Assembly (NCBI GenBank): GCA_900769645.1
Contig: CAAGHI010000041.1
Location: 1-64,000 of the forward strand
Length of the DNA stretch: 64,000 bases
Direction: 5' to 3'
DNA from: Candidatus Gastranaerophilales bacterium
GTDB taxonomy: Bacteria > Cyanobacteriota > Vampirovibrionia > Gastranaerophilales > Gastranaerophilaceae
The notes beneath the pieces were generated by a model. It did not search any database and had not been told where the DNA came from. It was given only the letters and a program-made list of their open reading frames with translations. Below are positions 34,502-43,460 of this stretch, piece by piece; positions within the stretch are counted from its first letter, which is position 1, and every line of letters begins with the position of its first letter. Made by a program: the position numbers and the translations under genes.

Positions 34502-35965
34502 TTAGTTCATATATGTAATATTAGCATATCCGGCATTTCTTATTTCTTCTTTAAGCTCTTTTTCAAGACCATTTAACTCGCCGCTATTCCATCTAACACC
34601 AGAAGCTCTTTTGGTAAAAGTTTTTCCGTTATCTAAGGTTATTGTGACGGTTCTACCTTCTTTTTTTATTCCAGCTGTGTGATGTGCGGCTTTGTCAGCT
34701 CTATCTGCCCTTTGTTGTTTCATTGCATTTACGACATCATCACCACTTTTAAAACCTGTTTGTTTTTGGAAGTATGCTTCATTTAATTCTTGGTTTGGAT
34801 TAGCTCCGCTGTAATAGTGATACTTACCAGTGCTATCTTTTTTTACAATGTATTTACCTTTTTTAGCTGTAACATTGTAAGTTGCTACTATTTTTGGTTT
34901 ACTTGATGCTGCTTGTTGAGTAGCAGTTGTTGACGCTGGTTTTGCGGCTGCAGGTTTTGCAGTTGCAGGTTTTGCTGATGATGAAGGTTTAGATTGTGCT
35001 GGTTTTGCTGTTCTGGTTGGAGTTTCATCACTTGATCCTGCTCCTTCTGTTGATGAAGGTAGATTTCGACCCAAAGCTGTGCCATAACCAGCTGTTTGAT
35101 CGTTTTGATAAAATTCACCATCTGGTTTCAAATAATATTCTTGAATTTGATTTTCAGATAATTCTTTTCCATTTGATGTACATTTGTACATTGGGTGGCC
35201 ATCTGATGAAATTTTGCTCTTATCATCAACTAATTCAAATTTGTATGTTTTTCCATTTCTTGAAACAGTAATTGTTTTTGGAGCATCTACATTAGAGCCA
35301 TGATCTTCTGAAACAGAAGTATCATTTTTTGCTTGCATAGTAAGCGGGCTTGTTTGATCATCTGTTAATTTAGTAACATCAAAATTTTTCCAATTGAAAT
35401 CTGCCAACTTATGACCTGTTTCAGTTTCCGCTGGTGTAGTAGTTGATGCAGGTGTTTCTTGGGTAGTTTGAGTTGCAGGTTGTTGAGTCCGTTTATTTTT
35501 TAGCTCCATAAGTTTTTCGTTTAATTCTTTTAATGACGGTGCCTTAATTATACCATTGCCTGTGTTGCAACAATAGTCGTTATCAATTTTTGAGAATGTG
35601 TATTTTTCATTTTTATATAACTCTTTAAGTCCAGCAAATTCATCTGTTTTAGTTTCACCGGTATCTCCGGCACCTTCAGATTTACCTTTGCCGAAAGCTC
35701 CCAAGATGCAACCTAGGAATCCTCCGCCAATACCAAGCCCTAGCATCCATTTTTCAAATTTTGACATACCACTGTCATTGTTACCACAGCAACTATCAAA
35801 GTATCCATCATTGTAGCTTCCCATACAACCAAAGTTGTTGTTGATGAAGATGTTTGACGGAACATTTCGAGGCACTCCCATTTGTCGGAACTGTCCAGCT
35901 CTTAAATTATTTGTAATCGGACGTCTGCCGCCGCCTGACCAACCTGTTATTCCATAGTTGCCCAT
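34502..35965 (-). CDS. Low-complexity protein with Pro/Ala/Lys repeats
   Basis: 487 residues, unrecognised. Order: Gly/Asn-rich N terminus (GNYGITGWSGGGRRPITNN), a Cys-containing stretch (DSCCGNNDSG), a hydrophobic Gly-rich segment that could span a membrane (WMLGLGIGGGFLGCILGAFG), then Thr/Gln/Ala-rich linkers and a repeat region of SKP/AKPA units (~residues 320-350), and a final ~120-residue domain (VTAKKGKYIVKKDSTGKYHYYSG). The look is of a surface or envelope protein. Upstream lies CTTTATATATATAAG, similar to the element before the CHAP-like genes. Confidence 0.65.
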   Translation of the reverse strand: MGNYGITGWSGGGRRPITNNLRAGQFRQMGVPRNVPSNIFINNNFGCMGSYNDGYFDSCCGNNDSGMSKFEKWMLGLGIGGGFLGCILGAFGKGKSEGAGDTGETKTDEFAGLKELYKNEKYTFSKIDNDYCCNTGNGIIKAPSLKELNEKLMELKNKRTQQPATQTTQETPASTTTPAETETGHKLADFNWKNFDVTKLTDDQTSPLTMQAKNDTSVSEDHGSNVDAPKTITVSRNGKTYKFELVDDKSKISSDGHPMYKCTSNGKELSENQIQEYYLKPDGEFYQNDQTAGYGTALGRNLPSSTEGAGSSDETPTRTAKPAQSKPSSSAKPATAKPAAAKPASTTATQQAASSKPKIVATYNVTAKKGKYIVKKDSTGKYHYYSGANPNQELNEAYFQKQTGFKSGDDVVNAMKQQRADRADKAAHHTAGIKKEGRTVTITLDNGKTFTKRASGVRWNSGELNGLEKELKEEIRNAGYANITYMN

Positions 35966-36299
35966 GATAGTTACCTCTTATTTTATACTCTTATATATAT
36001 AAAGTATATAAGTTTTTATATATTGCGTCATGTTTTGCATGTTGTTACAAAAGTTAATAATGTGGGCTAGGCAGTATGCTTAAATAGACTCCGGATCGTA
36101 GTCCGAAAGTTTCGTTAACATTAATTGTTCATTACGTTAATGAGTGACAAGTTTCGTAATTAATTCTTGCATTTCTTTTTTCTATATTATTGTTCTGTCC
36201 ACGTAGAACATTATAATTCCCCTTGCATTGCCCATGCATTTGTGCTACCATCTGGTTGGTTAATGTATTATTTACACTTTTAGTAAAAGGAGATTGTAT
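35966..36299. promoter_or_regulatory. Divergent intergenic region before PEPCK
   Basis: 334 bp without a gene. It contains an AT-rich promoter-like stretch for the minus-strand gene (35985-36020), the word TAGACTCCGGATCGTAGTCCG split palindrome at 36085-36105 (also at 44731-44751), the imperfect dyad GTTCTGTCCACGTAGAAC near 36192, and a TATAAT-like box near 36210 that could drive the PEPCK gene. Confidence 0.45.
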
Positions 36300-37943
36300 A
36301 TGGCAACAAAGGAATTTTTTACGAATTCTGAAGAATTGAAAAAGCTTATGTCTGCTGCAAGAGCAACAATTACAGCACCATTTTTCGGAAACAATGTTGA
36401 AGAGATTAAATCTGTATCAGAAGCTTACAAACTGGCTAAAAGTAGCCCTGGAACTATTGAACTTACAGGCATGCCTGTTTATAAACCTGAAAAAATCGGG
36501 CTTCCGCAAGGGGCAAATCAGTTGTTATTCAACGACGGTACTGTTGTTGGACGTTGTGCGGCAGCAAGAAAAATTGTGGGTGAACCAAATTGTGATTTGA
36601 AAACACTTCTTCCTGTAATCAGAGAAGCTATTTATAACACTCGTGACAGACTTTTGTACAAGACAGAAGCTGTTGTTGGCTTGGACAAAGACTTTATGAT
36701 TAAGGCGCACTTGCTTATTCCGGAAGGCTTTGAAAATATCATGTATAGCTGGCTTTTGAATTTTCAATACATAAACGAAATTTATGCTGATATGTACGCA
36801 GAATCTCGTGAATTGCCGGAAGGCGATATTTTCGTATTCTCTGATCCAGATTGGAGTCACCCTGATTTTCCTTATGGATTGACTTTCTTCGATCCTGAAC
36901 ACAACTGTGCGGCAATCTTGGGTATGAGATATTTTGGCGAACACAAAAAAGGAACTTTGACTTTGGCATGGGGCTGTGCTGCTCGTAACGGTTATGCATC
37001 TTGCCATGGCGGTATGAAACGTTATAACTTGGATAACGGTTCTTTCCAAGTTGCTGTGTTCGGACTTTCCGGTTCCGGAAAATCTACTATTACTCACGCA
37101 AAACACAACAATAAATATAATATTACAGTATTGCACGACGATGCGTTTATTATTAACGTTCACGACAAATACACAATCGCTTTGGAACCTGCATATTTTG
37201 ACAAAACAGCAGATTATCCGATTGGTTGTGAAGATAATAAATTTATTCTTACTCAACAAAATGCCGGTGCAATCGCATTTGCTGACGGAAAAGTTGTTTC
37301 TGTAACAGAAGATATCAGAAATGGTAACGGACGTGCTGTTAAGTCAAAATTGTGGTCGCCAAACAGAGTTGACAGAATTAATGAACCTATTAATGCTATT
37401 TTCTGGCTGATGAAAGACCCTACAATTCCGCCTGTATTGAAACTTTCAGGTGCATCTTTAGGTTCTGCAATGGGTGCAACTCTTGCGACAAAACGTTCTT
37501 CTGCCGAAAGATTAGCAAAAGGTGTTGACCCGAACGCTCTTGTTGTTGAACCTTACGCAAACCCATTCAGAGTCTATCCGTTGGAAATTGATTATTCAAG
37601 ATTTAAACAACTAATTCTAGATGGCGTTGATTGTTACATCTTGAATACAGGTGAATTTATGGGCACAAAGGTTAAACCTGCTCATACATTGGGCATTATT
37701 GAGGCAATTGTTGAAAAACGTGCTAATTTCCACAAATGGGAAAACTTCTCAGATATCGAAATTATGGACGTTGATGGCTTTGATACTTCTTTTGCGAATG
37801 CAGAGTACAAAGAACAGTTTATCGCTCGTATGAACGACAGAATTGCTTTTGTAAAATCAAGAGAAACAGAAAAAGGCGGATTGGATAAACTTCCACAAGA
37901 CGCTCTTGAAGCGTTAGAAGCTGTAATTAAAGAAGCTCAATAG
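36300..37943 (+). CDS. pckA: Phosphoenolpyruvate carboxykinase (ATP-type fold)
   Basis: Interconverts oxaloacetate and PEP with ATP/ADP. 547 residues; the kinase-1a loop is FGLSGSGKSTIT, kinase-2 TVLHDDAFIINV, and WSPNRVDRINEP and AKGVDPNALVVEPYANPFRVYP match the rest of the PEPCK core. The P-loop serines (SGSGKST) differ from the common SGTGKTT. ATG 36300 is placed 7 nt after AAAAGGAG, against an upstream ATG at 36294. Monocistronic, ending at a terminator. It may run in the PEP-to-oxaloacetate direction in a fermenter. Confidence 0.85.
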   Translation: MATKEFFTNSEELKKLMSAARATITAPFFGNNVEEIKSVSEAYKLAKSSPGTIELTGMPVYKPEKIGLPQGANQLLFNDGTVVGRCAAARKIVGEPNCDLKTLLPVIREAIYNTRDRLLYKTEAVVGLDKDFMIKAHLLIPEGFENIMYSWLLNFQYINEIYADMYAESRELPEGDIFVFSDPDWSHPDFPYGLTFFDPEHNCAAILGMRYFGEHKKGTLTLAWGCAARNGYASCHGGMKRYNLDNGSFQVAVFGLSGSGKSTITHAKHNNKYNITVLHDDAFIINVHDKYTIALEPAYFDKTADYPIGCEDNKFILTQQNAGAIAFADGKVVSVTEDIRNGNGRAVKSKLWSPNRVDRINEPINAIFWLMKDPTIPPVLKLSGASLGSAMGATLATKRSSAERLAKGVDPNALVVEPYANPFRVYPLEIDYSRFKQLILDGVDCYILNTGEFMGTKVKPAHTLGIIEAIVEKRANFHKWENFSDIEIMDVDGFDTSFANAEYKEQFIARMNDRIAFVKSRETEKGGLDKLPQDALEALEAVIKEAQ

Positions 37944-37959
37944 TCGTAAAATTCATGAA

Positions 37960-37997
37960 AAAGCGACAGATTTTATTTTAAATCTGTCGTTTTTTTA
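37960..37997 (+). terminator. Terminator after pckA
   Basis: GCGACAGATTT/AAATCTGTCG stem followed by seven T. Confidence 0.9.
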
Positions 37998-38025
37998 TGC
38001 TAATATTAAAGAAAAGGAGTTTTGC

Positions 38026-38454
38026 ATGAAAAATAAAAAAGCGATGTCAACAATTGGTTATGCAATAGTTTGCGTTATAATTCTTGGGATTATTATGATA
38101 ATCAGTGCTCCTATGATTATTGACAGCAACAAGAATAAACAAGATGTGGATTCACAGCCAACCCGTGAAGAAAGTCATGATTCCGAACCGATGCCTGATA
38201 ATCAAGATATCGTGTCAGAAATGCAAAATATTGAAAGTCGTTTGAATTCCAGAATTAATGATATTGAGTCTCGTCAAAGTAACCAACCACAGCAAAATTA
38301 TTCAAATTCTAGTGCATCTGTAACAAATAAATATGTTTGTTCAATGGAAGGAACTTTGGATAGGGATAACAATGTAATTCCGTTGAATTCTCAACAGCCG
38401 TCTGCGAATTTGCAAAATCAGAAAATTGTGTTTGTGTGCGAGTATAGGAATTAG
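38026..38454 (+). CDS. Single-pass membrane protein with coiled coil
   Basis: 142 residues, unrecognised. An N-terminal helix (STIGYAIVCVIILGIIMIIS) follows a short basic leader, pilin-like in layout. Then comes an acidic linker, a coiled-coil segment (EMQNIESRLNSRINDIESRQ) and a C-terminal part with a Cys pair (YVCSMEGTL, IVFVCEYRN). Strong AAAAGGAG before ATG 38026. Probably exposed on the outer face of the inner membrane. Confidence 0.65.
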   Translation: MKNKKAMSTIGYAIVCVIILGIIMIISAPMIIDSNKNKQDVDSQPTREESHDSEPMPDNQDIVSEMQNIESRLNSRINDIESRQSNQPQQNYSNSSASVTNKYVCSMEGTLDRDNNVIPLNSQQPSANLQNQKIVFVCEYRN

Positions 38455-38506
38455 AGGCGTTTATTCCTTTTTTGTTTCCCAGAATATTTTGATTTTGCTT
38501 ATATTT

Positions 38507-38780
38507 ATGTCCTACGCGGACAGTGGGAACTTTTTATGGAAAAAGTTCCACAAGACCAGCCACATGCTTCATTCACTAATAACTTGTAAGCTCAACTTGA
38601 AACGAGCGAACTCGCTATATTACATGTATAATTGATTACAAAGTCGTCATTGCGAGCGAATAGCGTGGCAATCCAGTCTATTGAATAACTTTATCGTTCA
38701 AACAACACTCGTTTTGTCGTTTGTTTCGCTAACAAGTTATTGCTCATTCCGCTATCGTGGCGACTTGACTTCGTAATTCT
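38507..38780 (+). repeat. Structured intergenic repeat R1, copy C
   Basis: Hairpins GTCC/GGAC and GGAACTTTTT/AAAAAGTTCC, long-range stem 38578-38591 with 38728-38741, inner stem AAACGAG (38600-38606) with CTCGTTT (38708-38714). A central GTCATTGCGAGCGAATAGCG module is shared with copies A and D but absent from B. Confidence 0.75.
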
Positions 38781-38816
38781 AGTCACTTCGATTTTGATAT
38801 TTTGATTTTATATAAC

Positions 38817-38852
38817 AAACCGTCCGACATCTGTTGATGTCGGACGGTTTTG
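38817..38852. terminator. Bidirectional-type hairpin after ferredoxin
   Basis: AAACCGTCCGACATC pairs perfectly with GATGTCGGACGGTTT (loop TGTT), 22 bp beyond the ferredoxin stop. Confidence 0.8.
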
Positions 38853-38873
38853 AGTTATTTATTTAATAAATAA

Positions 38874-39050
38874 TTATTCAACTTCGATTGCTGAAACTGG
38901 GCAAGCTTCTGCAGCTTCTTTAACGCAATCCATGTTATCTGCAACAGCTGATTCATCAACTTGAGCTGTTCCATCTACTGAAAATACTGCGTCACAGATT
39001 GATTCACAAGCGCCGCAACCGATACATGCATCATTTACTTTTACTGCCAT
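38874..39050 (-). CDS. 4Fe-4S ferredoxin
   Basis: 58 residues: MAVKVNDACIGCGACESICD gives Cys9/12/15 (and Cys19), and AEACPVSAIEVE gives the last ligand, Cys50. This is the short single-cluster ferredoxin common in anaerobes, an electron carrier for e.g. pyruvate:ferredoxin oxidoreductase or hydrogenase. Very acidic. AAGGAG precedes ATG 39050. Confidence 0.93.
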   Translation of the reverse strand: MAVKVNDACIGCGACESICDAVFSVDGTAQVDESAVADNMDCVKEAAEACPVSAIEVE

Positions 39051-39176
39051 TTCTACATTCTCCTTATATTTTTATACAATCGTGAATTTCTTCACAAGCT
39101 CGATTATAATATAAACAATTTTAAATTTCAATTGATTAAATGAAAATTTTTACGTTTTTATACTGTCGGCTGAATG

Positions 39177-39974
39177 CTAAATTCCAAAAATCATGTCGCC
39201 ATAAAATGGTTCTGAATTGTCTTTCTTTTTCGGCATTTCAGGCAAAGTTCGTTCAAATCTGAGGGCTCCGCCGTTGTTATCTTCTATTTTTTTATCAATC
39301 GGTCGGATTGCTTTTGGGAAAAATCTTAACATAATGTTTTGCGAAGCTGACGGGGCAACGACGTTTTTGGAGTAAAGTTTGATTTTTTCAAGTTCGTCAT
39401 AAGCTTGTGCATAATTGTTTGCCATGAAGTAATTATCATTGGTTCCGATTTTTGCTGAAAAATTGTTGCTCCACATAACTAAATCGTTCACGTTGTCGAG
39501 GAGTACCACCGAGGTTTCGAGCCTGTATGGGTAAGAAATTTCAAATGCGGTTGAAACATTCAAGACTTCCCAAATACTTCTTTTTAGTGAATTTTTGTTT
39601 GTAACAACAGAGCTTGAGACAACTAAAACGGACTTGCAACCAAATGCGTTGCTGATTTTTTTCAAATTTGCGTAGTCCAATTTGTTTGTGTCTTTGTATT
39701 TGTTCAACACTGTGTTTACGTTTTGTTTTAGCTCAGAATTTTGGTTAAGCTTTGCACGAACAGTATATAAATCAGGCGATTTAATCTTGCCGTCAGTAGC
39801 ATTGAAATTATCGATTATATCGTTTGCAACGATTTCAGAAACTTCTTCAAATCCGTAGTAATTTTCTTTTGGATTTAAAATATCTGCAGGCAAAACGAGC
39901 ACGTTAAACGTTATTGCTTGCGCAAATGATGTTAGCAAAGTTAGTATTAATCCGAGTTTGACTAAGAATTTCAT
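39177..39974 (-). CDS. Secreted/periplasmic protein of unknown function
   Basis: 265 residues with a clean signal peptide (KFLVKLGLILTLLTSFAQA). The mature part (FNVLVLPADILNPKENYYGF) alternates strands and helices; segments such as FGCKSVLVVSSSVVTNK and LETSVVLLDNVNDLVMWSN resemble periplasmic proteins that compute over a list of values, but no family is recognised. The start MKFLV (39974) is chosen over an ATG 8 codons upstream, since the latter lies in the promoter: TATAAT is 6 nt before 39974. Confidence 0.65.
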   Translation of the reverse strand: MKFLVKLGLILTLLTSFAQAITFNVLVLPADILNPKENYYGFEEVSEIVANDIIDNFNATDGKIKSPDLYTVRAKLNQNSELKQNVNTVLNKYKDTNKLDYANLKKISNAFGCKSVLVVSSSVVTNKNSLKRSIWEVLNVSTAFEISYPYRLETSVVLLDNVNDLVMWSNNFSAKIGTNDNYFMANNYAQAYDELEKIKLYSKNVVAPSASQNIMLRFFPKAIRPIDKKIEDNNGGALRFERTLPEMPKKKDNSEPFYGDMIFGI

Positions 39975-39980
39975 AATTGT

Positions 39981-39986
39981 ATTATA
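39981..39986 (-). promoter_or_regulatory. -10 box, predicted leaderless start
   Basis: Minus-strand TATAAT ends exactly 6 nt before the ATG at 39974. Confidence 0.6.
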
Positions 39987-40032
39987 GCACAATATCATTT
40001 AATTATAGGATAACAAAATTAAAAAAATATTG

Positions 40033-40038
40033 TAGTAT
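40033..40038 (+). promoter_or_regulatory. -10 box of cdd, predicted leaderless
   Basis: TAGTAT ends 6 nt before ATG 40045; no Shine-Dalgarno at usual spacing. Confidence 0.45.
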
Positions 40039-40044
40039 TCAGGT

Positions 40045-40428
40045 ATGAAATACGAAGAAATGATAAAATTGGCTGCAAAAGCCTCAGAAAATGCTTATGT
40101 TCCTTATTCAAACTTTCCTGTCGGAGCTTGCGTATTAGGCGAAAGCGGAAATGTTTACACAGGTTGTAATTTTGAAAATTCAAGTTACGGAATGACTATT
40201 TGCGGAGAACGTAACGCAATCGGTACTGCAATTGCAGCAGGAGAAAGAAAAATTCGTGCGGTAGCAATTTATTCTCCAAAACGCAAGTATTGCGTGCCTT
40301 GTGGCGCTTGCAGACAAGTTATGAGTGAATTTGTTTCAAAAGACGGTTTGGATATCATTTTGGAAACAGATGATGGAATTGCAGTAAAGCCGTTACAGGA
40401 AATGCTTCCGGATAGTTTTGAATTGTAA
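40045..40428 (+). CDS. cdd: Cytidine deaminase
   Basis: Deaminates cytidine and deoxycytidine in pyrimidine salvage. 127 residues: CNFENSSYGMTICGERNAI holds the Zn-binding Cys and catalytic Glu, and YCVPCGACRQVMSEF the other two cysteines, the layout of homotetrameric Cdd. Followed 2 bp later by a small zinc-ribbon gene. Confidence 0.94.
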   Translation: MKYEEMIKLAAKASENAYVPYSNFPVGACVLGESGNVYTGCNFENSSYGMTICGERNAIGTAIAAGERKIRAVAIYSPKRKYCVPCGACRQVMSEFVSKDGLDIILETDDGIAVKPLQEMLPDSFEL

Positions 40429-40430
40429 TT

Positions 40431-40658
40431 ATGTATCTTTTTGAACTGATAACAAAGTATATTAAGGGCAAAAAATACCGTAAATCGTTGGATTTTGACC
40501 CGTTTGCTCAAGATGAGGAAAATGATGAGTTTAATTCTGACGAATGTGAACACGTTTTTCTTCCGATAGATAGTTCGGAAGAGGTTTTGGCGTGCTCAAA
40601 ATGTGGTCTTGTCGTAAGACGTGATGAGTTGAAAGATGTGAATATATTCAAGAGATAG
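40431..40658 (+). CDS. Small zinc-ribbon-like protein
   Basis: 75 residues: basic N-terminal helix, acidic middle (AQDEENDEFNSDECEHVF) and a C-terminal half ribbon VLACSKCGLVVRRDEL. The four potential ligands are C and H in ECEH and the CSKC pair. Starts 2 bp after cdd without its own ribosome site, so it is probably translated by coupling. Confidence 0.6.
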   Translation: MYLFELITKYIKGKKYRKSLDFDPFAQDEENDEFNSDECEHVFLPIDSSEEVLACSKCGLVVRRDELKDVNIFKR

Positions 40659-40673
40659 GTTGAATTTTGAGCG

Positions 40674-40700
40674 AAAGCCTCTATGAACAATAGAGGCTTT
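40674..40700. terminator. Terminator between cdd operon and prepilin locus
   Basis: AAAGCCTCTA pairs with TAGAGGCTTT; convergent genes on both sides. Confidence 0.75.
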
Positions 40701-40719
40701 GACATCTTTTTCTCCATAT

Positions 40720-41636
40720 TTAATAATTCATTACCCAGCCTTCGTCGATTACTCTGCCAGAACAGGATATTCCTTCTTCTGTTGTTGTATTATTACATTT
40801 AGTCTCTCTTTGGGTTTTAAAATCTTCTATAGTCGAAGTAATATCTTTATTCGCATATTTTGCATAAGCTTCTGCTTGAGCTCTGCTTTTAAGACCAACA
40901 ACTCTTCCATCTCTAAGGATAATTAGATAAAACGTATCTCTTCCCCAAGTATTTGGGGCTTTCCCTCCATTTACATCTAATGCAGTAATAGCTCCTGCAT
41001 CGTAACTCACGGCACCAGAACCTATTGCAATATCTGCGCGCATTCCATTTGCAAGAGTTACTGCAATGTTTTTCCAACCACGACATTGGCTTTTATCGTT
41101 CAAATAGTACCATTTATTTGTTTTTCCAACTAATTTTCGGCAAGTATCTGTGTTTGTCGTGATATTTGTAGTATCGCCAAGAGCTTTCATATCTGGAACT
41201 GATTCGAATTTAATTCCTTTAAAATACTTACTTATTTCCGGTTGACATTTATTTTTCCAGTCAGGGCTGTCATAAGAAAACTTAGTATCATCACAATTTT
41301 TCCACAATGTGGTATCTGCTAAATCATCAACCCCATCATCTGCCATTGCGGCTTTAAAGCCCTGTTCAAAAATAGAAACTCCAACTTTTAAACCTTCAAT
41401 ATAGGTTTTCTTTTGATAATTCTGTATAAGACTTGGTAGTGTAATTGCTGCAACAACTCCAATTATGCCTAGTGTAATCAATACTTCGCCAAGGTAAACG
41501 CAAAGAGTCGTTTGTTGTTGCAGTGGGCTACGTGCGTAAAAGCATTATTCCAATCCCGAAAGTCTGAATGAACTTCATCACAGTGGGCTACGTGCGTAGC
41601 ACCTTTCGCCAAAGTAAATCCGACATATTTCTCCAT
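40720..41636 (-). pseudogene. Type IV prepilin-like gene broken by an R4 repeat insertion
   Basis: ATG 41636 (GAGG upstream) reads MEKYVGFTLA, then 40 foreign codons made of two R4 copies (41515-41605), then FTLA a second time (41488-41506). The next codons have lost one G (GCGAAG instead of GCGGAAG), so the frame stops at once; the rest of the pilin, LITLGIIGVVAAITLPSLIQ to the C-terminal EGISCSGRVIDEGWVMNY, is intact in the next frame. The mature protein would be a ~250-residue pseudopilin with paired cysteines. It is a disrupted or switchable gene. Confidence 0.75.
41515..41605 (-). repeat. R4 repeat pair inside the prepilin gene
   Basis: GTGGGCTACGTGCGTA occurs at ~41524-41539 and ~41583-41598 (plus strand), within a 120-bp insert flanked by duplicated TTTACYTTGGCGAA. 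Confidence 0.75.
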
Positions 41637-41766
41637 GCATAATCCTCTCTATTCTTAATACTTACCAACACTATTATAGCAAGCAAATTTATTATAATCA
41701 TTTAATATTATAGTTAAATTATAGCCGTTATAATTAAAAAGTCAACCTTTTAGTTAAAACATAGTA

Positions 41767-41772
41767 TATAAT
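41767..41772 (+). promoter_or_regulatory. -10 box, predicted leaderless start
   Basis: TATAAT ends exactly 6 nt before ATG 41779. Confidence 0.6.
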
Positions 41773-41778
41773 TATCAA

Positions 41779-41985
41779 ATGGATACAAAACAACAAATAA
41801 AGCACTTACTTGTTATGAATGATATGACATTGACTGAATTATGTAAACGAATGTCCGAGCGTTTGGGGAAACCGTACTCTATATATAATATCTCAGGAAA
41901 ATTAAACAGAGATACTATAAAATACAGTGAAATTAAAATGCTTTATGATATTTTGGGATATGAGTTGGTTTTAAGGAAAAAATAA
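41779..41985 (+). CDS. Small HTH-like protein
   Basis: 68 residues: KQQIKHLLVMNDMTLTELCKRMS, then LNRDTIKYSEIKMLYDILGYELVLRKK, the arrangement of a lambda-repressor-like helix-turn-helix with the C-terminal 'LLDALGYEL' ending. Probably a DNA-binding regulator; convergent with ctpA and 3 bp from its stop. Confidence 0.7.
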   Translation: MDTKQQIKHLLVMNDMTLTELCKRMSERLGKPYSIYNISGKLNRDTIKYSEIKMLYDILGYELVLRKK

Positions 41986-41988
41986 GTT

Positions 41989-43221
41989 TTACTTTTTGCT
42001 CAATATCATTTGTGATAGCACATTTTTTGCTGTCTGAAGTTGGGCGTCGTTGTTGTTTTTGACGTCTTTTATGCTCAAATCAACACTTATATCCGGTGTA
42101 ATCCCTTTTTTGTTGATGTCAGTGCCTTTTGGTGTTAAGTATTTTGCAACAGTCAAATTTATACCTGTTTCATTTGGCATCGGGATAATTTTTTGAACCA
42201 TTCCCTTGCCATAAGTCTTTGTGCCGAGAAGTTTGGCTTTGTTGTAATCTTTCAGGGCGCCTGACAAAATTTCACTTGCGCTTGCAGAATTGCCATCAAC
42301 TAAGACGATTGTCGGCTTATGGATACTGAATTCGGTGTTTTGTGCGTTAATATCATATTTGTAACCGTTTCTGCCGACTATACTTACGATATTGCCCTTT
42401 GGAATAAATAAATTCGCTATAAACACGGCATTTGGCAAAAGTCCACCGGTATTTCCTCGAAGATCAAGGATTAAGCCCTTTGTCGTCTTTGTTTTTTCCA
42501 AAGCTTCTAAAAACTCGTTTGGGGTTGTAGAACCAATAAAGCTTGTAATCTGAATGTAGCCGATATTTTTGTCCATTACAGAGCTTTTTACGGTTTTAAT
42601 CTTAATTTCTTTGCGCATAACTCGTTTTGTCAACTTGTCATTGTTACGCAAAATAGTTATGTTTACAAAGCTGTTTTCAGGCCCTCTGACAAGGTTTGCA
42701 ACTTCTGAAAGAGTGAGCCCGTTTACTTCTTTTCCGTCAATTGCAACAATTATATCTTTTGGAAGAAGGTTTGAAAATTGAGCTGGAGTGCCGTCCATAA
42801 CGCTCACAATGTGGATTTTACCTGCAACTGAGGCAATATTTACGCCAATACCTGTGATTTTCGAGTTAATCGAATTGTTTTGTTCAAGATATTCCGACTT
42901 TGACATATATCTTGAATACGGATCGTCAAGACTGGCAAGCATTGTGTCTATTGCAACTTTGGCATCTTCATCAGTCTTGATTTGTCCGTGATAATGTTCT
43001 TTCCAATAACTCCAAGACTGCTCGTTCAAGTCCTCGTCATAATAGTTGTCACGAATGATTTTCCAACTGTTATCAAATAATCTTTGAGATGAAATTTTGT
43101 CGTGGTTTACCATCTCCGGTTGTTCTTCAATATTGGCGTCCTCTGTGCTTATGAAAACTCTGTTAAGCACAAATAGCGTCGATATTAACAGTATAAAAAT
43201 AACAATCTGACTTCTCTTCAT
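41989..43221 (-). CDS. ctpA: C-terminal processing peptidase (S41 family)
   Basis: A 410-residue periplasmic serine protease. N-terminal signal anchor (QIVIFILLISTLFVLNRVF), a PDZ domain (KITGIGVNIASVAGKIHIVS to GKEVNGLTLSEVANLVRGP), and the S41 catalytic dyad: Ser in VDGNSASASEILSGAL and Lys in LLGTKTYGKGMVQ. Cleaves C-terminal tails of envelope proteins. Start MKRSQ (43221) is 6 nt after a TTAAAT box; an ATG six codons earlier would lie in that box. Confidence 0.9.
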   Translation of the reverse strand: MKRSQIVIFILLISTLFVLNRVFISTEDANIEEQPEMVNHDKISSQRLFDNSWKIIRDNYYDEDLNEQSWSYWKEHYHGQIKTDEDAKVAIDTMLASLDDPYSRYMSKSEYLEQNNSINSKITGIGVNIASVAGKIHIVSVMDGTPAQFSNLLPKDIIVAIDGKEVNGLTLSEVANLVRGPENSFVNITILRNNDKLTKRVMRKEIKIKTVKSSVMDKNIGYIQITSFIGSTTPNEFLEALEKTKTTKGLILDLRGNTGGLLPNAVFIANLFIPKGNIVSIVGRNGYKYDINAQNTEFSIHKPTIVLVDGNSASASEILSGALKDYNKAKLLGTKTYGKGMVQKIIPMPNETGINLTVAKYLTPKGTDINKKGITPDISVDLSIKDVKNNNDAQLQTAKNVLSQMILSKK

Positions 43222-43460
43222 ACCAACATTTAACACCAATGAAATTTGATAATCAATATACTTTTTAAGTAGGTTAAGAGGTTATGAACAAATTTTTACA
43301 TGTCTTTCAAAGTCTGTGAAATCAATCTGTTTTCTACATCATTTGAAGTAGAATTAAAGATTTTTCTCCTCCATTTGTATGAATTTTTGTAAAATTAATT
43401 AAAGTTCCGGTATGGTCTTGCCGTAATTAATTATGAAGGCATGTATGTAAGGAAAAATTA

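Noticed and set aside
36300..37943. HPr kinase-like protein instead of PEPCK
   Set aside because: Length of 547 residues, the kinase-2 DD motif and the C-terminal substrate-binding blocks fit PEPCK, although the P-loop is shared between the families.
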